DNA from: CAYRSS01 sp964426945
GTDB taxonomy: Bacteria; Planctomycetota; Phycisphaerae; UBA1845
DNA: 20,794 nt
NCBI GenBank assembly: GCA_964426945.1
Contig: CAYRSS010000064.1
Coordinates: forward strand, 1-20,794
Reading direction: 5' to 3'
Numbering within the stretch: the stretch's first letter is position 1; the number at the start of each line of letters is the position of its first letter. A model generated the notes under the pieces. That model was not told where the DNA came from. It saw only the letters and a list, made by a program, of their open reading frames with translations, and did not search any database. The position numbers were made by a program, and so were the translations under genes. Positions 15,836 to 20,794 of the stretch are shown one piece after another.

Positions 15836-17911
15836 ATGGAATTCAGAATTGCCGATACGTTCACCGACAGCTTGGCCCGACTGCAAGCCGATGAGCAGAA
15901 GGCCGTGAAGACCACTGCCTTCGATTTGCAGATGGACCCATCGCGTCCGGGGATGCAGTTTCATAAGCTTGACCACGCGCGGGACAAGAACTTCTGGTCG
16001 GTGCGCGTCAGCAGCGACATTCGGCTCATCGTCCACAAAACCGATGCGAGCCTTCTTCTTTGCTACGTTGATCATCACGACAAGGCGTACCAGTGGGCCG
16101 AGCGGCGGAAGATTGAGCGGCACCCCAAGACCGGCGCGATGCAGATCGTCGAGATTCGAGAAAAGGTCCTCGAAATCGAAGTTCCGCGATATGTCGAAGT
16201 CGAGCGCCCTGCTCCGCCAAAGCCGGCGCTGTTCGACGGCGTCGCGGACGAAGTGCTTCTCTCATACGGCGTTCCCGCGGAGTGGTTGGGCGATGCAAAG
16301 GCTGCCACCGAAGACACGCTCTTCAACCTGACCGACCATCTGCCCCAGGAAGCCGCCGAGGCCCTGCTTAACCTTGCGACCGGGGCAACGCCGCTCGTCC
16401 GTGAAGCCGCACCGACCACTGCGGACCCGTTCGAGCATCCCGATTCTCAACGGCGTTTCCGGGTTGTGGCCGACGCTGAGGAACTGCAACGGGCGTTGGC
16501 TTTTCCCTGGGAAAAATGGACCGTCTTTCTGCACCCGTCGCAGCGCGACGCAGTCGCGCGCTCATACAGCGGTCCGGCACGTGTGTCCGGGTCGGCCGGT
16601 ACCGGCAAAACCGTCGTCGCGTTGCATCGCGCGGTCCATCTCGCCCGTGCGAAGCGCGAAGCTCGAATCCTGTTGACGACGTTCTCCATCACGCTTGCGC
16701 GCAACCTTCGACGCAAGCTGGAGTGCTTGGTTTCCAACGAGCCGGACGTGCTGGCGCGAATCGCGGTTCGGGCAATTGATGAGGTTGGAATCGAATCGTA
16801 CGAAGCAGCGTTCGGAACGCCGAGTGTCCCGACACCGGCGATGCTGAGAACGCTGCTCAAGACAGCCTCCGACGCAGCCGGAACTCATCGATTCAGCTTG
16901 GGCTTCATCGAATCGGAGTGGATGGACGTTGTCGATGCCTGGCAACTTGAATCGTGGGAGGCATACCGGGATGTTCCTCGCCTGGGTCGCAAGATGCGGC
17001 TCGGCGAAAAGCAGCGGCAGTTGCTCTGGAACATCTTCGACCGAACCCGAGCAGACCTTCGCGAACGCGGCCTCTCGACCTTGCCGATGGTCTTCTCTGC
17101 GGCAACGGAACGGATTCGCACTGGGGGGTCGGCGCCGGCCGACTGCGTGGTGATTGACGAGGCGCAGGACGTCAGCGTACCGCAGCTGCGTTTTCTCGCC
17201 GCTATCGCCGGCGGCAAGCCGGATGGGCTGTTCTTCGCGGGCGACCTTGGACAGCGGATCTTCCAAACGCCATTCTCGTGGCAATCCCTCGGCGTGGACG
17301 TTCGTGGCCGCTCAGCAACGCTTCGCGTCAATTACCGAACGTCGCACCAGATTCGACGGGCGGCGGATCGGCTCTTAAGGTCTGAGCTTGCCGATGTGGA
17401 TGGGAACGTCGAATCTCGCCGCGGAACTGTCTCGTCGCTGAGCGGACCCGAGCCAATTGTCGAGATCTGCGGCGCAGCAAACAAGGAACGGGAGACCGCT
17501 TCCGACTGGCTGATAGCGCGGATTGGCGAGGGCCTGCTACCACACGAGATCGGAGTCGTTGTGCGAAGCGAGGCGGAGATACCACGCGCCTTCGCGGCGG
17601 TCGCTGAGGCCCGACTTCAAGCCGTGCAACTCAGCGGCAGCATCCAAGAGAAAGATGGCGCCGTTGTGATTTGCACGATGCCCCTTTCGAAGGGCTTGGA
17701 ATTCCGCGCGGTAGCCGTGATGGCATGTGATGACGAGATCGTGCCAATGCAGTCGCGGATCGAGGCGGCGTCCGATGAGTCCGATTTGGAGGAGGTGTAC
17801 AACACGGAGCGACACCTGCTCTACGTCGCATGTACCAGGGCGCGCGACACTCTGCTCGTCACAGCGATAACGCCAGGCTCGGAGTTTCTCGTCGATCTGC
17901 GTTCTCCCTGA
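15836..17911 (+). CDS. UvrD/Rep-type helicase with N-terminal RelE-like domain
   Basis: 691 residues. Residues 1-100 resemble the RelE/ParE fold: FTDSLARLQADEQ, then FWSVRVSSDIRLIVHK and YVDHHDKAYQWAERR. The helicase has superfamily 1 motifs: Walker A GSAGTGKT (K258), DEAQD 441-445 (motif II), VNYRTS, SKGLEFRAV and LLYVACTRARDTLL near the end. Such proteins unwind DNA 3' to 5' with ATP. The RelE-like part is common in this helicase subfamily and is more likely a nucleic-acid or partner-binding domain than an active mRNA interferase; no antitoxin gene is adjacent. It lies 44 bases after the Argonaute gene, so DNA-end processing for the cluster is a reasonable inference. Confidence 0.9.
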   Translation: MEFRIADTFTDSLARLQADEQKAVKTTAFDLQMDPSRPGMQFHKLDHARDKNFWSVRVSSDIRLIVHKTDASLLLCYVDHHDKAYQWAERRKIERHPKTGAMQIVEIREKVLEIEVPRYVEVERPAPPKPALFDGVADEVLLSYGVPAEWLGDAKAATEDTLFNLTDHLPQEAAEALLNLATGATPLVREAAPTTADPFEHPDSQRRFRVVADAEELQRALAFPWEKWTVFLHPSQRDAVARSYSGPARVSGSAGTGKTVVALHRAVHLARAKREARILLTTFSITLARNLRRKLECLVSNEPDVLARIAVRAIDEVGIESYEAAFGTPSVPTPAMLRTLLKTASDAAGTHRFSLGFIESEWMDVVDAWQLESWEAYRDVPRLGRKMRLGEKQRQLLWNIFDRTRADLRERGLSTLPMVFSAATERIRTGGSAPADCVVIDEAQDVSVPQLRFLAAIAGGKPDGLFFAGDLGQRIFQTPFSWQSLGVDVRGRSATLRVNYRTSHQIRRAADRLLRSELADVDGNVESRRGTVSSLSGPEPIVEICGAANKERETASDWLIARIGEGLLPHEIGVVVRSEAEIPRAFAAVAEARLQAVQLSGSIQEKDGAVVICTMPLSKGLEFRAVAVMACDDEIVPMQSRIEAASDESDLEEVYNTERHLLYVACTRARDTLLVTAITPGSEFLVDLRSP

Positions 17912-17977
17912 CGAATGGTCACGCAGCAGACCCGAAAGGCTCTACACTCTGACGCCGGACTACGATCAGGATCTCGA

Positions 17978-18265
17978 ATGACTGAAACTCCTCAAGGTGA
18001 TGGCGATAACGGCCGAGCGCGGTGCGAGGCGATCATGCGCGAGCTCCGATTCCCGCGCACGCGCGGGTATGGAGCCGACTATTTCACCGCCCAAGCTTTC
18101 GCGATTCTCTTGGAGGAACTCACGGTTCATGATCCCCAGACCTGGGAAGAGCTATTTCGCTTGATCAACGAACGGCTCGGTGGACCGCAAAGTCGATCCT
18201 ATGGCTGCCTGGATCTCATTTCGGCGATTGGGGCAACCCGACGCGGCTCGCTACCCAAGGAATGA
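17978..18265 (+). CDS. Small unknown protein, last gene of the operon
   Basis: 95 residues from ATG 17978, chosen because AGGA sits six bases upstream. ATG 17915 would add 21 low-complexity residues right after the helicase stop. The product looks like a real acidic-basic helical protein (ADYFTAQAFAILLEELTVHD, TWEELFRLINERLGG, LDLISAIGATRRG). I do not recognise a family and see no signal peptide or membrane segment. It converges on the next gene with only two bases between stops. It could be an accessory or immunity factor for the cluster, which is speculation. Confidence 0.6.
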   Translation: MTETPQGDGDNGRARCEAIMRELRFPRTRGYGADYFTAQAFAILLEELTVHDPQTWEELFRLINERLGGPQSRSYGCLDLISAIGATRRGSLPKE

Positions 18266-18267
18266 GA

Positions 18268-18858
18268 TCAGTCGCGAGTTCTAGCGCCACGGGCCGACGC
18301 GTGGCCTCCGGTTCGATTACCGGCGCGCAGCAGGGCCGCGATTTGGTGCCGAACCGGCGCGAATCGCGTGGATTGCAGCCGCTTCAACTCGGCATGAAAA
18401 TCGCCGGCTCTCATGTGCATCGCAGCCGTTGTGAAATGGCTCTTTAAGTTCAAATAAGTCTGCAGTCCGATTCGCACCGACGCATGGTATCGCCCGTCGC
18501 GGCCCTTCCGACACCCGATACTGTACCCGCCGAACGAAATCGGCATGCGTCGAATGTCGCGGAGCGAGGTCCGCTCCCGCTCGAAGAACACGTGGCGCCC
18601 CTTCGTCGCGAGGAGCACGAAGAATCGCTCGTGCCGCAGGTACTGCATGTTCGCGAGGCCCTGTTTTTTCCGCCGGCACCGTGCCCACTTCGAGATGGCA
18701 ATCCCGTAACGCTCGATGAGCTTCGCATCGACCGTAGCCAGATCCTTGCCCTCCGGGATTGTCCCGGCCACATAAAACCAGTAACCGTGCGTGATGTACG
18801 CGACCGCTAGTTGCCGAACGAACCCTTCTACCGACGTGGCGATACAGCGATACTCCAT
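18268..18858 (-). CDS. Conserved-looking unknown protein (MEYRCIATS type)
   Basis: 196 residues from ATG 18858, preceded by GGAGGA at good spacing. GTG farther upstream is in frame, but the ATG has the better site. It contains GFVRQLAVAYITHGYWFYVAG, a run rich in aromatic residues, then a basic segment (SKWARCRRKKQGLANMQYLR), HERFFVLLATKGRHVFFERE, and RRMPISFGGYSIGCRKGRDG. The C-terminal tail is basic and low in order. I recall similar proteins as unannotated families in planctomycetes, without known function. It follows the small gene at 18944-19165 by 85 bases on the same strand, so the two may be co-expressed. The basic, aromatic make-up could suit nucleic-acid binding; that is a guess. 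Confidence 0.72.
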   Translation of the reverse strand: MEYRCIATSVEGFVRQLAVAYITHGYWFYVAGTIPEGKDLATVDAKLIERYGIAISKWARCRRKKQGLANMQYLRHERFFVLLATKGRHVFFERERTSLRDIRRMPISFGGYSIGCRKGRDGRYHASVRIGLQTYLNLKSHFTTAAMHMRAGDFHAELKRLQSTRFAPVRHQIAALLRAGNRTGGHASARGARTRD

Positions 18859-18886
18859 GTGATCATTCCTCCCCCCCTTCAAATGA

Positions 18887-18911
18887 GCGGGTTGTTCTGG
18901 CACAAACCCGC
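18887..18911 (-). promoter_or_regulatory. Leader hairpin upstream of the MEYRCIATS-type gene
   Basis: Arms GCGGGTT and AACCCGC are perfectly complementary across an 11-base loop. They lie just upstream of a seven-G run (18871-18877 on the plus strand as C) and the GGAGGA ribosome site. The hairpin could affect translation of the downstream gene or be the end of the upstream transcript. Confidence 0.35.
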
Positions 18912-18924
18912 AAAGCCGTCTTGA

Positions 18925-18940
18925 ACCTCCTTTCGTTCGA
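18925..18940 (-). repeat. Ribosome-site-containing 16-mer, copy 1
   Basis: On the minus strand this reads TCGAACGAAAGGAGGT. It matches 15 of 16 bases of the site upstream of the small gene at 18944-19165 (copy at 19172-19187). No ATG follows at normal spacing, so it may be a remnant of a lost start or a duplicated leader. Confidence 0.5.
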
Positions 18941-18943
18941 GCC

Positions 18944-19165
18944 TCAGTCCCTCTCTGGACCCGGTCCGCAGAACTCCAGCAACTCGCCGAGTTCACGCTC
19001 GGTCGGCTCCCGGTCAAAATCCTCCCGATAGCACGCGACGATGCGTACCCGCACGTCGGGCGGAATGTTCACCGGCTCCGGCCAGCACCGCTCATCGAAT
19101 TCTTCGATGATGTCGGCAGGTCCGTCTCCAATGACGCCGCCACTCGCCGTGCGCCACCAACCCAT
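18944..19165 (-). CDS. Small acidic unknown protein (MGWW type)
   Basis: 73 residues from ATG 19165, with an excellent ribosome site AAAGGAGGTGAT just upstream, which decides the start. A TTG at 19246, also after an AAGGAGG, is in frame and would add 27 residues. The protein begins MGWWRTASGGVIGDGPADII, is strongly acidic (EEFDERCWPEP, REDFDREPTERELGELLEFC) and has no membrane segment. I recall short proteins with this GWW...GDGPAD start as unannotated planctomycete families. It is probably co-transcribed with the downstream gene at 18268-18858. Function unknown. Confidence 0.7.
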   Translation of the reverse strand: MGWWRTASGGVIGDGPADIIEEFDERCWPEPVNIPPDVRVRIVACYREDFDREPTERELGELLEFCGPGPERD

Positions 19166-19171
19166 GCAATC

Positions 19172-19187
19172 ACCTCCTTTCGCTCGA
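19172..19187 (-). repeat. Ribosome-site-containing 16-mer, copy 2 (functional site of the MGWW-type gene)
   Basis: Minus-strand TCGAGCGAAAGGAGGT differs from copy 1 at one base. Here it sits at the right distance from ATG 19165, so it is very likely the real ribosome binding site of that gene. Confidence 0.65.
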
Positions 19188-19234
19188 TTCCGATTTCTCC
19201 TGCACGCCGGCCACGCGGTCGCCCGCGTCACCGG

Positions 19235-19253
19235 CTCAGCGCGCAAAACCACC
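19235..19253. repeat. 19-base duplicated motif, copy 1
   Basis: CTCAGCGCGCAAAACCACC matches CTCAACGCACAAAACCACC at 19461-19479 in 17 of 19 positions. On the minus strand copy 1 contains a TTG preceded by AAGGAGG. The pair may mark a duplicated leader upstream of the MGWW-type gene. Confidence 0.4.
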
Positions 19254-19460
19254 TCCTTCCATGAAACCCGGCCGCTCACCGCCATGCACTGAGCACACTG
19301 CCCCTTTCGAATCCGTCACCGCATCCACGCACCCGAACGCCGTCACTTCCCCGCCGTCGCGAACCGATCGTCGCTGTCGGCGTCGCCGCCAACTCATCGA
19401 CTCGCATCAAGCTTTCGACATCCGTCCGCGCGCCGCAGCTAGATTCATCTATTGCAGTTG

Positions 19461-19479
19461 CTCAACGCACAAAACCACC
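19461..19479. repeat. 19-base duplicated motif, copy 2
   Basis: Second copy of the motif at 19235-19253, 17 of 19 bases identical, 226 bases away. No convincing start codon or gene follows it on either strand. Confidence 0.4.
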
Positions 19480-19513
19480 GCACCGACTCATGCTCTCGCC
19501 GCACCAACACGCT

Positions 19514-19531
19514 GAATTCGTTTGCGAATTC
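19514..19531. repeat. Inverted repeat GAATTCG-TTTG-CGAATTC
   Basis: A perfect 7-base inverted repeat with a 4-base spacer in otherwise GC-rich non-coding DNA. It could be a protein binding site or a small hairpin. Confidence 0.4.
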
Positions 19532-19707
19532 GACGTGTCCCGCACAGCACCAAGATCAGTGCAGATCCATAGCGGTTGCGGCCACGCAACCTCGACGCAC
19601 ATGCGGGTACACCCCGCCTGTGCATCGTCAATCCGCTGCCAAACGACGGCCCTCTCCCGAGGGTCCTCGTTTGACCGCATTGGCTGTCTTCCGACCCGCC
19701 GAAACGG

Positions 19708-19734
19708 GCCGGGGCAGGTCAACCCTGCCCCGGC
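19708..19734. terminator. Strong 11-bp hairpin, terminator-like but without T-run
   Basis: Arms GCCGGGGCAGG and CCTGCCCCGGC pair perfectly over the loop TCAAC. Neither side has a run of T, so it is at best a T-less terminator or a structured-RNA stem. No adjacent gene clearly ends here. Confidence 0.35.
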
Positions 19735-19910
19735 GCCGCACCGACACGTCTGCAAACATGGGAAATGCTCGTCGGCCCTTTCGTCGTCGTTCATGCATCC
19801 GGCACCACCCGTAGATGCACGAACGGCATCGCGACTGCCTTGCCGCTCTGCCGCCACGCTTCCGCGTGCTCCTACTCAGGCCCCGCTCCCAGACTCCGGC
19901 GTTTCAAGCA

Positions 19911-19927
19911 CCCGCTCGATGAGCGGG
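19911..19927. repeat. Hairpin CCCGCTC-GAT-GAGCGGG
   Basis: Perfect 7-base stem with a 3-base loop. It looks like the compact palindromic elements scattered through many genomes, but only one copy occurs in this window. Confidence 0.4.
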
Positions 19928-19974
19928 CACCGGGCATCACCCCGGCTGCCAGAGTCCTTCCCCGGTTAGAACCA

Positions 19975-19988
19975 GTCTCCGATCGATC
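19975..19988 (+). repeat. 14-base direct repeat, copy 1
   Basis: GTCTCCGATCGATC occurs here and again at 20173-20186, exactly. The core is the self-complementary GATCGATC. Confidence 0.45.
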
Positions 19989-20172
19989 GTTCACGTCGCT
20001 TGACCTGGAAGCTCCGCGCACGTCTCTCCCATGCACGGCGTTCACATCGCTGTATGCCGGCGGCTTCCACCATCGGCATCGTTTCGTCCGCCAGGGGCGG
20101 CACGATTTCGGGGTACGAATCTAGAAGCTCCCCTTACCCGTCAGCGAAGGTCTTTCTAACGCAGTTCGGCAC

Positions 20173-20186
20173 GTCTCCGATCGATC
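20173..20186 (+). repeat. 14-base direct repeat, copy 2
   Basis: Exact second copy of GTCTCCGATCGATC, 198 bases downstream of the first. Confidence 0.45.
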
Positions 20187-20414
20187 TCACCCAGAAGCGG
20201 TTTCCCGCCTTTCGCAGTTGAGCTTTTCACCATCCGCCGTTTGAAGCGGAATGCCGACGCTTATCATCGCGCCGGTCGTCTGCGTCACCGCAGACAAGCT
20301 CCCTGCCCGGGCTAACGTTGAACGGGCCGCTGGCGCACTCGCGTGCGTCAGTCGGTCCCGAACCCCGCAGGGGGATTAGCCGCCGATGGCGACATCACCC
20401 ACTTTGGCTGATCC

Positions 20415-20436
20415 GGCTCGCGCAAAAGCACGAGTC
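20415..20436. ncRNA. Possible structured-RNA stem-loop
   Basis: GGCTCGCGC and GCACGAGTC pair around an AAAA loop with one mismatch and one wobble. It lies in the gene-free right flank next to other small hairpins. No RNA family is recognised; calling it RNA is tentative. Confidence 0.2.
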
Positions 20437-20771
20437 TGTCTCGGTCGCCCAGTTTTCAAGGCAAAGAACGAGGCGGACGCCTTCGACCAAGCTTGCCCCC
20501 GTGGCGAGCCACGGCGCGGCCAGGTGCGATGCGACCCGCCCAGGATGTGTATGGGATCGAACGGCTGGATTACTCCAAATAGCTTGGGATTACTCAGCCG
20601 AGCCTCCCTCGCACTGGACGAGCCAGTCTCCTGGCATCCAGCGCTACGAGCACTCGAACATGGCGGGTGATGAAGTCCGCCTCCTTAGCCTGTTTGGTAG
20701 ACAGGTTTACCGGTTGTCCGATCCCACGATTCAGACGCCAGGCCACGCGTTTGCATGATTCTGACGATCGC

Positions 20772-20792
20772 GAATCAAACGCGGTTTGATTC
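20772..20792. repeat. Perfect 9-bp inverted repeat at the right edge
   Basis: GAATCAAAC-GCG-GTTTGATTC. It stands out as AT-rich against its surroundings. It could be an operator, a recombination half-site pair, or a terminator for a gene beyond the edge. Confidence 0.45.
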
Positions 20793-20794
20793 AC

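Larger units (their letters stand above)
19166..20794. other. Stretch without a convincing gene
   Basis: Open frames here on both strands are rich in Arg, Ser, Pro and Cys, lack domain-like segments, and mostly lack good ribosome sites, so I do not call them genes. The stretch holds several perfect hairpins, short direct repeats and a palindrome at the right edge, listed separately. It could be a large regulatory or structured-RNA region, decayed genes, or the border of a mobile element. No tRNA or integrase anchors it. Confidence 0.5.

Noticed and set aside
19462..19969. Frames of 131 and 159 codons on opposite strands
   Set aside because: They overlap each other, are Cys/Arg/Ser/Pro-rich, lack domains, and one runs through the strong 19708-19734 hairpin.
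20304..20328. attC-like GGCTAAC/GTTGAAC sequence
   Set aside because: Spacing and consensus of integron attC arms are not met, and no integrase or cassette array is present.
20679..20710. Anticodon-arm-like hairpin CCTGT-TTGGTAG-ACAGG
   Set aside because: The flanks do not form acceptor, D or T arms of a tRNA on either strand, and no GTTCGA-type T-loop lies at the right distance.
1..20794. CRISPR array
   Set aside because: No regularly spaced direct repeats were seen; the only exact repeat noticed in the flank is a single 14-base pair.

Overview
The window is GC-rich bacterial DNA carrying a dense anti-phage and restriction cluster. Families of the two small minus-strand genes near 18.3-19.2 kb remind me of planctomycete proteins, so a planctomycete or similar environmental bacterium is my best guess. 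That rests on recall and is weak. No rRNA, certain tRNA, CRISPR array, integrase or transposase is visible.

Layout. (1) Positions 1-2368, minus strand: the first 789 codons of a large adenine-methylase plus Strawberry-notch-type helicase protein that runs off the left edge. Its linker overlaps a well-formed small ORF in another frame. (2) 2369-2563: a divergent control region with a good TTGACA-type promoter pointing right. (3) 2564-18265, plus strand: a tightly packed run of eight genes. These are an excisionase-like helix-turn-helix protein, a type III Res-like helicase-nuclease, a DUF262/HNH (GmrSD-like) nuclease, a reverse transcriptase, a type III Mod-like adenine methylase, a 1140-residue fusion of a Schlafen/AlbA_2 module with an Argonaute (MID-PIWI), a RelE-like/UvrD helicase fusion, and a small unknown protein. 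Neighbouring genes overlap by 4 bases or lie 4 to 85 bases apart, so they are probably co-transcribed. (4) 18268-19165, minus strand: two small conserved-looking unknown genes with strong ribosome binding sites. (5) 19166-20794: no convincing gene, but several perfect hairpins and short duplicated motifs.

How it may work together (inference). Res and Mod form the modification-dependent backbone that separates self from foreign DNA. The DUF262 protein is a candidate modified-DNA nuclease. The reverse transcriptase and the Argonaute are the unusual parts: the Argonaute keeps the residues that bind a guide 5' end but has lost at least two PIWI catalytic acidic residues, so it looks like a guide-directed sensor joined to a Schlafen-like effector. 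A reverse transcriptase in the same operon raises the possibility that it makes or amplifies DNA used by the Argonaute. The UvrD-like helicase could process DNA ends. The RT gene, the middle of the methylase gene and the Argonaute gene are AT-richer in sampled lines than the Res, C-terminal Mod and UvrD parts, suggesting assembly from modules of different origin.
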